Positions 21,979-34,374 of a stretch of DNA of 64,000 nucleotides are shown here, piece after piece. The notes below the pieces were generated by a model, which was given only the letters and a program-made list of their open reading frames with translations, made no database searches and was not told the origin of the DNA. Source of the stretch: Morchella semilibera (lineage: Eukaryota > Ascomycota > Pezizomycetes > Pezizales > Morchellaceae); the NCBI GenBank assembly GCA_009192285.1, contig WBVU01000010.1, positions 620,001 through 684,000 on the forward strand. Direction: 5' to 3'. Numbering within the stretch: position 1 is the stretch's first letter; each line of letters begins with the position of its first letter. Position numbers and translations under genes: made by a program.

Positions 21979-22450
21979 GCTTTTATATATAGTATTTTTA
22001 ATTGCTTAGTACCATATTTATATCCTTCCTGATATGTTTTCAGTATCCGCTGAGACTTAAGAAACTGCCGGACAGCAACTTAGATGATAAAACTTGTTTA
22101 GAAAGTGACTCAGATACGGTCTTCACTAATGAATTACAACTGAACCCGCAGTCCTTCCTTGTTTACTATTTAGACCTACTCCAATAGTATTCTGTATCAA
22201 GATTTTGGTGCTCTAAACATCTTTCTGTCTATATCATAGTTATCATGGCGTGGAGCGTACTTAACGAAGTTGCGAAAAGAAGGATTAGTCAGGGTTTTCT
22301 ATTGTGTTCTATGTGTTTCCGTTACATAAATTCTATGAGTCAATGGTATGCATGTATTTCTAATAGATAGATTTCCTTAGGATTCTATGGGTTTCTATGG
22401 GATGAGTCAGTGAAGAGGTTCTGGGATTATATATGGAGCTCTTTCCCTCG
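21979..22450. other. Spacer between LTRs, nothing recognised
   Basis: AT-rich; a 61-codon frame at 22002-22187 has no recognisable features. Confidence 0.4.
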
Positions 22451-23402
22451 TATTAGGGTGTCGCACCGGACTATCAGAGTAGTACTGTAAAGAGCTCGGA
22501 GTCCGAAACGCTAACTGCAGGGGCAGAAAGGAACGGGGTCACTTCAGTCTGAACGTAACTAGAATCTCCGCGGTCCAATGCTAGTCCGACGAGTATAGAA
22601 AGTTGTTTAGATTGGGGTAATGCTAACACGAAGATTGGTTCAGGTAGATATTTTCAAGGATCACTAAGAGCGTATAGAATAGAGGTAATAAATTTATATC
22701 GTTAAGACTCTTCTTCGTTGATGATGATTTCAAAACAAGTCGAGAATGACACTGTATTTATATCTCTCACGCAAATGTCACGCGGACTAAGATATCATTA
22801 CAACAATATGTGGGAGACCCAGAAGACCCTGATAATGCCAAGGAGACCAAACCATAACGCCATGTTCGCAACGCCTTTAATCTCATGTTACAATCGGGGC
22901 GCTACTGGCATTGCACTTAGTTTTTTCGGTCAGCGGGGGAAGTGCCGGAGTCCAGCCTACGCGGATAAACTCCTCAGTAACCTCGGGCCTCGACCTTCAC
23001 TCGCCAACTCTTTCCCCGCATCGTTATCTATCACTAAGGAGCATGGCTCAACATTAAGGACTATCAACGATTAGGTACCGGAGGTGGTCGGGTAAGTCTT
23101 ACCTTCCGAGAAGTCCACCAGCGCAGCTTTCTCGAGATTCGCCGTTTGAATATCAGTTTTGGGTCCGATTGATCCCAAACTTGAACTGCTGCCCCTCAAT
23201 ATACGCCACCGTGTCCTGAGCGGCTGTCGCCGGCGCTTTGACGCCCGGGGGTTATTTCGGGGTCGAAAACGTGTTTTTTAACTAGTGAATTCTGCCTCGC
23301 AATCTGGCCCATACTCACCACTGTACCTCTCTGGGGCCCCAATTGGGAGTTCAGTAGCATAGGGAGGCTTCGCTGGTCTTCCTGTCTCCAAATCCCGTTA
23401 CA
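22451..23402 (-). repeat. LTR, family B (copy 1)
   Basis: 952 bp in reverse orientation. Family B in sense begins TGTTACGGGATTTGG and ends GACACCCTAATA. Its internal sequence matches the copies at 44484-45445 and 53408-54426. Flanking pentamers (CCTCG, AACTC) do not match, so it is not a clean solo insertion; it may have lost a flank. Confidence 0.8.
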
Positions 23403-23454
23403 AACTCTTACTAGTGTGGAGGTCTGCGATATCTCGCAGCCTCTTGGGAGAGAG

Positions 23455-23901
23455 ATGTGATTGTGATGAATTTCTATCGGTTTTTATGAACGAAGGTATG
23501 AGTCATAGCGGACTGGCGGAGGGGGGTGTTAAATAACGCGGAAAGACTATTCCTTTGGTTCTTTTCTTTCTTTCTTCGCTGTCTCGTCTTCCTGTTATCT
23601 CGGTACATAGGAATATACTCCTATTCTCAAGCCATAGTTCCTCACACTCAAGACCTTGTCCTCTCTAGAGGAAATCCATATTACCGCTCATCGTTCTCTT
23701 TGAGGTCCATCCGGTCCTCACTCTTCCTTCACTTCGTTCTTGTGCCTTTGCCTTTGTCTTTGCCGGTACCTGTGCTTGTGCCTGCCGAGTGTTCAAGTTG
23801 TCCCTGTCTTCGTCAGTGTCTTCGTTGCGCTGGCTGTGCTCCTAGAATCCCTCTTTGTTATCGTTGTCATCTTCTACTTTACGTCGTGTTACTCCATCAC
23901 A
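23455..23901 (+). repeat. Left LTR of element A (family A, partial)
   Basis: Matches the 3' two-thirds of complete family A LTRs, including TGAGTCA and the hexanucleotide repeat; the first part is missing. The internal region starts CTAAGACGAG, similar to the AACAAGACGAG following the LTR of the minus-strand copy at 42486. Confidence 0.8.
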
Positions 23902-23962
23902 CTAAGACGAGACGATACCTATTCAACCAGCACAGCCTGAGTTCCACGCACCACAGGTTACC

Positions 23963-26473
23963 ATGACCTCTCCAGCCACCGATGCATTTGACTATCAATT
24001 GCTCCACATGGATCTCGAAGGGTTCTGTGTCACTCACCCTGAAGTGGACTCTACTGCAAACCAAGAAACAAAGCAAGTCTATGGCCTCTTCCAAAGATCA
24101 TACAGTGGGGTCCAACAATATGCGATCGACTTCGCCACCCATCATGCCGAAACCGAGCAAGCCTGAGCTGAGTTCCATAAAGAAACCCAGAAACTACGAG
24201 CTAAGATCCTGAATTTGCAAGAATGGGTCAAGGAAGGTTGAGAGGAGCTCCATGACGACTTAATCAAGCTGTCCAAGTCTTAGAAACTCCCTGACCCAGA
24301 GAAATACTGGGGCAACTGCAAAAGCCTTAGGATCTTTCAGGGACAACTACAGATTAAGCTTACGGCTTATCTCGATCGTTTTCCCACTTCAGCACAACAA
24401 CTTGCATATTCTATTTCTAGATTGGAAGGACCAGCGGCGGATTAGTTTCTTGCTTATATTACAGATGAAAAAATTGCTCTTGATGCCATGGCGGAAATTC
24501 TTTTAAATTTTAAATAATGCTTTTGGGGACCCGGATTGGGGGGCCACAACTGCTCGTAACCTGAGGGAGATCAGGCAATGCCAACACACCTTCAAGTTTT
24601 CTGAGTACTTCGCAGAGTTCCAGCGGTATGCTGCCAACTCTGAGTTCAATGGGACGGCCAAGATTCAATGTCTTTTGGAAGGGCTTAATCAGGACCTGAT
24701 GGTTTTAATGATTCAGAATGAAACCCCAGTAACAGCTAAGGACTGTGGGTGTTAAGGGAGTCATCTCCAACCACCAAGTAGTTCAACACAGAGTTCGGAG
24801 TTCCCAGGGACCATGGCTAAGGCCATCGGGTAGGAGTTACCTCAGTCTGTATTGCGCATATGCCTCAGTGGCCGGAGGCAGCCCGGCGAGTCTGTGTCTC
24901 CGGGAAGCGTACGGCTCAATAAAAGGGGAATTTATCAGGCAGAGTAGATAATCACAGAATACTAAAGTTCAAAGAGAAAAAGCTCTCTCCCCAATGGGAA
25001 GAGGTAAAGAACTCAGAAGTCACATTAACAGCGCTTTGTGCTGGCCTATCGATCTCGCGATAATAATATTAGATTCTTTCTTCCCCGTAGGTCATGATGG
25101 ATGAAGATCAAGTGGCAGCCCATTTTTACCCCGCGGGTATACCTCCGCGGCCAAGCTAGGGTTACTAACTATATACATGACTCTTAATCCCGAAGGATTT
25201 TGGATATTAACCCCGGAGCTGATGCCGCTTCTCCACCTTCCCCTCTAGTAGTATTGTGATGGGTCATTCTTCGATTCGTTTCCTTGTACTTGTGGTTTAG
25301 GAGATAGGCTGAGCTTCGGTAAGCCCTTGGGTAGGTACTTGATGGCGTACATTGTTCCCTTTCCTCTGGACATAAGCCAGTGTCGCTGGGTGTACTCAAC
25401 ACGTCTGCCCTACTCCATAGTCTTCTTCCCCTCCGAGAGAGTTGTACTAGCCCCTAGTACCCTCCATTACTCTCACCGGTACCGGAAGACCTTCTCGTGG
25501 TGCTCCTTGGAGTACTCACCCATACCACCCTGTTCCCTCAGCTTCCCCTTTCTCTCAATTCAACCAGTAATAGTCCCGAAGACCCCCATAGTCTGCTACC
25601 TATAGGCTCCGTGGCCCCCGGCAGGCTATCCGTAGTCCTTTGCTTCGCTTGTCCCATAGCTCCATCAGTTTTGGTCCGATTGACTCCAAACTTGAACTGC
25701 TGTCCCCTCATATACCCACCGGTGTCCTGAGTGGCCATGCCAGCGCATTGATGCTCCGGGGGTTATTATTGGGGTCCAAAACGTGTCCATTTGCTAGCGT
25801 TTCTGCAACTCCGCTTTTCCGGCCGTATTGGCCACACTGCATGCCCAAAGGACTCCCCTAGTATAGTAGAGACTAAGAATATCATTCCTCCCATCCTCCT
25901 TCAACTCGTAATTGAGTTACAGCTTGATCGGAGGTCATTTGGTGAGGATACGGTTACTCCAGACCGCTAAACCACTGATGCCCCGATTTGGAAGCTATGT
26001 CAGTAACAGTGGGCTACTCCTCCAACGGCTTGACAATACACAACGAGCCTTACAGGCCAGGATGAGGAGATTGAGGTTCCAGATTCCTAGTGGCCCTGCT
26101 CTTCGTCCCTTTGCCTCTGGCCCTCCTGTTGCATCAGCAACACCTCCAGTTGTACGAGAATCGCCTCAACCATCACTGAAGAGTGCTGCACCAGCGGCTC
26201 ACCCTTCCTATACTCCTGGGGGATCTGTTCTATGAATTTGTCTAACAGTCGTTGTCGTCCGGATCCCAAGAAAGGGAAGCTCGTTGTGTTGAGAATTGTT
26301 GTTATTACTGTGGGGAGGGTTGGATATTTGGTCAGGGATTGTACGCTTTCACTTTCAGGAGGGCACCGCCTAGGATGAGGGGAGCATTGTTGGAAGCGAA
26401 GAAGAAAAAGAAGGAAAAGGAGGAGGATATATTGTTGGATGAGGAGGAGTTAAAAGATTCGTCCCTGATCTAA
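23963..26473 (+). pseudogene. gag region of element A (fossil)
   Basis: Retrotransposon gag relic similar to the minus-strand gag at about 41270-42423, interrupted by the solo LTR at 24750-26008. A zinc-knuckle-like Cys-rich stretch is recognisable near 26290. Several breaks. Confidence 0.8.
24750..26008 (-). repeat. Solo LTR, family B-related (B'), inside gag of element A
   Basis: 1259 bp with TG...CA ends (TGTTAAGGGAGTCATC at left, TGTCAGTAACA at right) and a perfect 5-bp duplication GTGGG at 24745-24749 and 26009-26013. A central block (CAGTTTTGGTCCGATTGA region, 25665-25760) matches family B in reverse orientation, but the ends differ, so it is a sister family. Confidence 0.88.
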
Positions 26474-26646
26474 GCGGATTAGCCTAGGGACGTCCCAAAG
26501 TTTTCTCTAAGCTGTCTATTTCAACGTTTTCAGTATCAGAAAGGGAAATGGATGGGAATCAATTGATTGTAGTTTGTTCTATTTTGCAAAATACAAATCC
26601 ATTGTAACCCACTTATGCCTTGATGGATACTGGAGCATCGGGATAA

Positions 26647-27278
26647 TGTCCGACGTCTTGGCATCGGTCCCGGGGGTTCGGTAGTAGAGGTGCTGTTGGA
26701 ACGTTAGGGTAGTGTTAAGCGAGGAAGGGGTGAGTTAAGGAGAGGGTGTCGTCATTGGATTCTAGGAGGTTCGATGGCGTAATGGATTTGCAATGTAAAT
26801 AGCGGAGATGGTGGGGAGGAACACGAGGTGTGGTTGCGATGGGTTTCTATGGGTTTCTATGAACTGATGTATAAGTCATGGCGGACTAGTGGAGGAGAAG
26901 TGTTAAATAGCGGGGAGAGATGTTTTTCTTAGTTCTTTCCTTTCTTTTCTCTCTGTCTCGTCTTCCTGTTATCTCGGTACATGGGAATCTACTTCTATTT
27001 CTAAGCCATTAGCTTCTCGCAACAAAGACTCTGTTCTTTCGAGATAGGAAATCTATAGTACCTCTTATCGTTCTCGTTGAGGTCTATGCGGTCCTCACTC
27101 TCCCTGTCCTGCGTCCTTGTGCCTTTGCACTTGCCTTTGCCTTTGCCGGTGCCTGTGCCTGTGCCAGCCCGGTGTTGTCCCTGTCTGTGTCGGTTCCCTC
27201 GTCGCATAGACTGTACTCTTCGAGTCCTTCTGTGTCATCATTGTCATCTTCTTCTTTGCGTCAGGTTACTCCGTTACA
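26647..27278 (+). repeat. Solo LTR, family A (copy 3), inside the protease region of element A
   Basis: 632 bp, TGTCCGACGTC...TCCGTTACA, with a perfect 5-bp duplication GATAA at 26642-26646 and 27279-27283. A family A LTR inserted into a family A element shows repeated activity of the same family over time. Confidence 0.93.
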
Positions 27279-27283
27279 GATAA

Positions 27284-30246
27284 GCATTTATAGATGAAGA
27301 CTTTGTTCGCCGACATGAACAAAAGATGAAAAATTTGAGGACTGAAAGAGAGATTGATGTGATTGATGGAAGGCCTATTGAATCAGGGAAGGTGACTAGG
27401 AAGGTGACGCTGGAGTTAGAATTTAATGGACATATAGAAGAGTGTTCTTTCTTTGTTACAAATTTGGGACATTATCCGATTGTGATGAGAATACCTCGGA
27501 TAAGGAAGCATGGTGTTTTGATCGATAGTGGAAGGAATGAGATTCGCTTCCAGTTGGCAGTATGTCTTGAACCCTGCATAGCCAACCGCAAACCTATTGT
27601 TGCTCGAGGAATTTCCACTCCACCGCCGCAAAGGCCATCTACACATATTTAGGCAACTACTCCTCAATTGTTTAAGAAACTTTCCCAGGACCCTACTGAT
27701 CAGGATTCCTCGACCACACTATATGCTGTCAATAAAACATTGGAAATACCTGTCAACCCTGACAGGAAGATTCCGATAGATTATCAATGATTCCGACAGC
27801 TGTGCGATGAAACCAATGCCTCTCGGCTACCATCACATCGTCCCTATGATCATGAGATAAAGCTACAGGAAGAGACGGTACAACCTTTTGGCCCCATATA
27901 CAGTATGTTGCGGGAGGAACTAAAGACATTGAGGGATTATTTGGCCAATATTTTGAAAAAAGAATTCCTTCGCTTTAGCAATTCTCCAGCTGGTGCTCCG
28001 GTACTATTTGTTGAAAAGGCAGATTGGTCTCTACGTGTGTGGACTATTGGAAGTTGAATACTATTACAGTTAAAGACCGATATTCTCTTCCCCTCACACC
28101 AGAGACTATGGCCAATCTTGCACAAACTAATTATTTTACCAAGCTGGACCTACGATGGGGCTATAATCAGATCAGGATTAAGGAAGGAGATGAATGGAAG
28201 ACGGCTTTTAGGACGCGCTATAGACATTGGGAATATATGGTTATGCCTTTTGGATTGACGAGTGCACCTACCACCTTCCAGCGCTGAATCAATGATATCC
28301 TACTACTTTTTCTCGACCGCTGTGCTACTGCCTACCTTGACGATATTCTTATTTATTCGGAGACATTGGAGCATCATCAGCAGGACGTGCAACAGGTACT
28401 GGAAGCCCTGGAAGCCAATGAAGTTCCTTTGAAACTAGAAAAATGGGAGTTTAGTGTTCAAGAAACCAAATACCTCGGAATGATTCTAACCCTAAGGGGA
28501 ATGAAGATGGATCTAGCCAACGTGCAGACAATAGTGGATTGGGAGGCCAGCAAAGACAGTGAAAGAGGTTCAGGAAATTTTCGAGTTTGCCAATTTCTAT
28601 CGACGGTTTATTTACGCTTACTCCCGGGTGGCAAAACCCTTGACTACCTTAACTAAAAAACATGTTCAGTTTGAATGGACCCAGAAGATTGAGAAAGCCT
28701 CTCAAGCACTTGAGACTGCTTTCACCACCGCTCCGATAATGATGCACCCGGACCCAGACAAAGAGTTTATTGTGAAGACATATGCGTCAGATTACGTATC
28801 AGCAGGAATTTTATAATGACGAGATGAGGAACGGATTTTACACCCAGTTGCTTTCCTTTGGAAAACACACTCGCCCGCGGAATGCAACTATCAAATTTAC
28901 GACAAAGAACTATTGGCCATTGTTCGCTGCTTTGAGGAATGGAGACTCCATTTAGAGACAGCCCAGTTTCCAAGTTAGAGTACTTACAGACCATCGTAAT
29001 TTTAAGTACTTTATGTCGACCAAATTGCTGAACAGGTGTCAAATTCGTTGGGCAGAGTTCTTCTCTCGATTTAATTTTGCTATTCAGTATAAGCCGGGAA
29101 AGCAAGGAAGGAAGGTGGATATTCTGACAAGGAGGCCTAAAGAAGTACCAAAGGAAGGGGATAAGAGACTGGAACAACACAGTCGAGTGGTTTTAAAGAA
29201 GGAGAACTTGGATCCAAAGATAAGTTTGTTAGCGGGCTCTTCGGCAAATAAACCCGCTGGAGGATTGTCTCCCGTACTTGATTTGTTTAACAAAGCTTAC
29301 CAGTGTGATAGTTTTCCAAATAATGTTTTCATTCATGCTTCGAGACGGCGTTCAACAATCGAAAGATATCTCGTTGGCGGAATGCAAAGAAAGCAAGGAC
29401 GGATTATTACTCTATCGAAATACAGTCTATGTCGCTGACTATGGACCTCAAACTCTATCTGCTACGGGAATATCATGATAAGCCTTCTGCTGGACATTCC
29501 GGGAGATTAAAGACATTCAAACTCCTCAGTGGAAGCTACTACTGGCCGATGATGCGGAAATATACAGACCCCTATGTCTAAAATTGTCATACTTGCCAGC
29601 GGAGCAGAGCGAATCATAACCCCCTCCAAGAAGTGTTATGTCCACTATCAATACCTAAAGAACCTTGGACGGATATTACAATTGGCTTTGTAACTGAACT
29701 TCTGGAGAACAATGGTTTTAATGCCATACTTGTGGTAGTGGACCGACCGGCTAATGAAGATGAAACACCTTATTGCCACCACGGAGAATGTCAATGTCAG
29801 GAATCTGTCTCGTCTATACCTGGAACTAGTGTGGAAATTGCAAGAGCTACCTGAGACTATCATTTCGCATCGAGGGACACAGTTTACTACTGAATTTTGG
29901 AAGGCTTTTTGCGACCGTTTGGAGATAGCCCCTCGATACCCTACCGCATTTCATCTCCAAACTGACGGGAAAATGGAAAGAACTAATGCGATTATGCAGC
30001 TATGCCTACGCAGCTATGTATCCTACCAGCAAGATAATTTGACTGATTTCTTATCCATTGCCGAGTTTGCTACTAATAATCATATTTCAGAGACAACTAA
30101 TAAGTCCCCCATCCAAGGCAAATTACGGAAGATATCCCCGGATGACATTCGGACCCTCAGAACATGAGAAAACGGTGAATGAGGATCAGGCTAATAGACT
30201 GGCAAGGGAGATGACTCAAGTTTTTGAATTCCTGAAGAGCGAAATG
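27284..30246 (+). pseudogene. pol region of element A (fossil)
   Basis: Relic of Ty3/gypsy pol: protease remnants before and after the inserted LTR, reverse transcriptase around 28020-28660 (YLDDILIYS-type box near 28335), RNase H around 28700-29130, integrase zinc-binding and core regions around 29470-30110. Broken in many places and truncated by the LINE. Confidence 0.85.
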
Positions 30247-30630
30247 TTTAGATTTATTTATTTATTTATTTATTACTCATGCTGCTTGCATCTGAACCCT
30301 GATATAGCATACAAAGAAAGAACCCAATCATCATGGTCATATACTATCTTTCATAGAGCAAATCCTCCTCACGGCCGTGTCCCTATCAACCCCCTTTCAA
30401 GGTGATCATGCATGTTGTCCTCTCCATTCCATCTCATAACGATAGGTGCAAGCACTTTGGTGACTATTCTTCTCCTTCTATTCCTCCTTCTTCCTCACGT
30501 CTTCCCCATCCTACGTGTTCTCCCCTATCTCCATCCCTCTCCCCTAATGTCCAGTTTCTAGTGGCGATCTGGGATGGTAGAAGAAATGTATCGATGGTTG
30601 CCTGAAGTCCTTTCTCTGTATGCATGACGG

Positions 30631-33600
30631 TCATCCAGTTGAGTGGCATTGGTTTGATTGTGGCGGTAAGATCTTTTCTGAGTTCTGGTAGTGGATGTTG
30701 TTTGCAGTAAAGTAGCAGGTGAGGTGAGGGGTGGTGTCCCGGAAGTACCCACATCTACATTCCACTATATCAATGTTTGTTGTTGGTATTCTGGATAGGT
30801 AGGATTTGGTGCATCCATGGACTGTTCGCATTTGGATAATTGTACTTGCAAGTTTCCTTGGTATATTTCGACGAAGGGGTGCAGACATCTTGGAGGAAGG
30901 GGCACCTCTGTAGCTCCTTCCTTTCTTCATAGTTTTCCAGTTCTCTCTCCAAGTAGCGATAGACTGCTTCTTGATTTTCCTCTTCAAGTGGGTGATTGAT
31001 ACCCTTGCATCTGGTTCGACCCTTTCACCCTGTGCCCCTCTTTTTGCCAACTTGTCTGCATGTTCGTTGCCATCCACCTCCACATGTCCTGGTACCCAGT
31101 GGATATGTGTTTTGATGTTTACTGCTTCAAGCTCCAATAGGTTTGATCTTGCTAGTTGAACCCAATGTTGGCCTGGGAATGCTTCCGGTTTTTTCATTCT
31201 CCATATCGCTGCCTGGTTGTCTGAATAGGTCCAGACATCACTTGTGGAGTGACGTGAATTTCTGATCTTTTTCCGGGCAAGCTGTGTAGCTTGAGCTATT
31301 GCGTAAAGTTCGCAATCAAAGACTTCCACCTCTTTTCCAAGATGGTACAATTGTTCCACCACTATTTTGTTGCCTCTAATGCCAACGACTTCAGCCCCAG
31401 ATTTTCCTTCCATTAGGGATCCATCAGAGTAGAATACCAAATAGTGTAGGTTGTCGTAATTCCCTTGACTTGTTTGTCTATGGTTTTTTGCTGCTGTATC
31501 TTTATCCATCGTATCAATCTGAATGTCTATGATGTTCTGATGCCATGGGGGACAGGCAATTGTATCTATGTCCTCCACCAGACTTTGAGGTTGAATCCAA
31601 TCGCTGACTTTGTTTAGGATTTGGTGTAGCCTGGATTGGTACTGTGGCCTAGCACCAGCAGAGTGCCATAGGGTAGCTGTGGGTTCTTCCTCTCTTCCTG
31701 ATTCCTGTGTACTTGGAAATGAATCTGGACTGAATGTGCTAATAGAGTGGGTGGCTGGCATGCTTAGAATGCGTAGAGCATATTTCTTTTGTTGGAGGTC
31801 AAGCCTGATCTCTATGGGTAGTAGTGCAGTTTCTGCTTGGAGTGCTGATATTGGTGTTGTTCTGAAAGCACCAGTGATCCTTCTCATCGTATTGTTTTGT
31901 ATCTTCTGAAGCTGAGTTTTGTATCCTATCTGTCCGCTCCACCAAACCTCTGCACCAAAATCACTGATTGTAGTGACGCAGGTCTGATAGAGCTGTCTGA
32001 GAGCTGTTTGACTCAGACCTTTCTCTGTATTTCCTAACCTGGCGAGTGCAAGAAACGCCCTCATAGCTGAAGCTGCTTTAGTTTTGACATGATGTTTGAA
32101 AGATAGCTTCCTATCAAACCAAACACCCAACCATCTCATGGCATCAATCAGAGTACCATCAGGCATTCTGACCTTGGCTGCATCCGTAGTGTTTGTAGTT
32201 CGTTTGTTGTGGAAGTGAAGTAGTTCTGTTTTGGGGTTGTCGAATGCCAGAGCATTAGCTTCACCCCATGTGACAGCTAGCTGTGCCATTCTCTCCAAGT
32301 GTCTGCAGTTTGAGCTTTCATCTTTCCCCACCATTATCATGCCAATATCATCAATATAGCTGGGTATTTGCTGATGAGGAAACTGGCGTTGAAGAATATC
32401 GAAGAGTGGTGATAGGTAGAGAAGAAAAAGAATCAGTGATCTTGGACTTCCCTGTGGAATTCCTGTTGCTATTGTTGACATAGGTTCTTGTTGCCCATCA
32501 AAGGCTAGCGAAGCTTTCTTGTTGCTTAGGAGGTTGTCTATCCATCTGACTATTTGAGTGGGCAGGTGTTTTTCTTTCGCTGTATGTATGAGTCTGTCCT
32601 TGGATACATTGTCAAATGCTCCTTTGACATCCATAAACAGTGCTGAAACGACGTTTCCTTTTCTCTTCGCTTCATCCACTATGCTTGCTACCAGCATACA
32701 GGCATCTACAGCAGATCTCTTTGGTCATTCTCCAATCTGCCAGTGGTGGAGTAGATTGTATCTCTCCGCTAGATATGCAAGTCTTGAAGCCATTATCTTT
32801 TCCAGTACCTTGCCTAAGCAATTAAGCAGGGAGACTGGCCTATACGCTTTTGAAATCAAATAGTATGGTTTGTTGGGCTTTTTATAACAACAACAGTGGC
32901 TTCTCTCCAAATGTGTGGGTGATAGCCAGCGGTCATGGTTGCTTTATAGAATGAGTTGAAATGGTGAGGTATCGCTAGGTATGCTTGTTGAATGCATTTG
33001 AAGTTGATCCCATCTGGCCCTGAAGCTTTGATGGGAGAGGAAGTCATGATCGCCCTCTTGATCTCATCATCTGTCAGGTCCTTTCATGGTATTCTGTCAC
33101 CCTGCATTTGGATGTCCCTTGGAGGTGAAACAGGGGGAGGTGGGAAGAGAGGAGCTCTGTATAGATTGGCTTTCTCTGCAAAAGTGGTAGTTGTTTCTCC
33201 AGTTGTAACTTCTTTGAGTGGTGGTGTACTTTCCGTCTTAAGTTATTCCAATGAGATACTTTAGCTCTCCTGATGCTTTTGAAGTATTCTGATCTGTGTG
33301 ATCTGAATCTTTGATGTATCATTGGAGACCTTTCCAACTTCCATTCTCTTTAGAGCACTTTTCATATGTCGTCTATATTCTGTGATCTCCTCACTCCACC
33401 ATGGTTTAGATCGAGGAGAAGATTTCCTGATAGGAACATTACGTTCAGCTGCTGTAGTTATAAGTTCCAGAAGTAGGATGGCTCCTGCTTCTAAGTTTTG
33501 TTCATTTGGATGAGAATGAAGGAAATTCCATCGAAAGGCTGAGTTTAGAGAGAGATCTCTAAGCGTTGTTTGAAAGGATTCTCAATCTGCCTTAGCCCAG

Positions 33601-34374
33601 TTGAACCGTTCAGTTGAAGGGGGAGGTACTGATTCAATTGAATCGAATACAAGGTCATACCGAATTACTTCATGATCTGATCCTGTTGCTGCTTCTTCAT
33701 CAATAGCCCAATTGGCAGGTAATGTGTTGACCGCTGTAGATGCAAAAGCTAAGTCTAGAACTGAGATGCCAGTGCTAGTTCTATAGTAGTAGGTTGGGAT
33801 GTCTGGTTCGTTGATGAAAGTGAGGTTTCCAGTTTCCACAAGTTGAACCCAATGCTTCATGGCGTCTTGGTGTACGGTTTGCTGAGTTCCACTATGGATG
33901 ATGCGAGTTGAGGTCTCCAGCTATGATTGTTCTTGCAGGGAGTTGAATATTAACCAATATTCTCTCCATTGTATAGGGTTCATTGCTGTGTCCAGGTGGA
34001 TCTTCGTTATAAATGTTCAAGAGGGTTAGGGCAGGTATTGAGGGGGTTGATATCTCTATTGCTTGTAAGTCTGGATCATTGACGATATCCGATTTTGGTT
34101 GAATGATAAGGTGGGGTTTGAGGTGTGTCTTGATGGTGAAGGTGAGTGTTCTTGGTGGTCGATCTGATGTAGGAATGATACTATTGAAGGAGGGGTGTGA
34201 TATTGATGTCCAGGAACCTGCAATCATGCCAGGCATAACAAAAGGTTCCTGAATTATAACTATGTCTGCTGTCTCATGGACTGAGTGCAGCAATCCAATC
34301 ATGCAGTTTTGTGATCTTGGGCAATTATGTTGAATAATTCGCACTCTGTGAGGATTAGGTTGTGTCCCCATCAT
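30631..34374 (-). pseudogene. LINE ORF2 (endonuclease, reverse transcriptase, RNase H)
   Basis: Order: apurinic-type endonuclease (34374 to about 33590; IIQHNCPRSQNC, VIIQEPFV, IIAGDLNSHHP), linker, reverse transcriptase, RNase H and a Cys-rich C-terminus. The 32697-30631 stretch is a clean 688-codon frame. It has FMDVKGAFDNV, TGIPQGSPRSLILFL and the catalytic SYIDDIGM (near residue 112), then RNase H (FYSDGSLMEG at about 422, DNQAAIW, HVEVDGNEHADKLAKRG), then CTKSYLSRIP...VECRCGYF. Upstream it is broken: a TAG and a frame change near 33890, stops near 33580, 33240 and 33090, and another before 32697. Family: Tad1 clade, judged from the gene order and RNase H. Confidence 0.88.

Larger units (their letters stand above)
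23455..30246 (+). mobile_element. Ty3/gypsy chromovirus-like element 'A', broken
   Basis: Family A LTR retrotransposon fossil on the plus strand. Parts: 5'-truncated left LTR (23455-23901), gag region (23963-26473), and a pol region with protease, reverse transcriptase, RNase H and integrase (about 26600-30246). It is invaded by two solo LTRs (24750-26008 and 26647-27278) and cut off at 30246 by a Tad1-like LINE, with no right LTR found. It carries roughly ten or more breaks and is old relative to element C. Confidence 0.88.
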
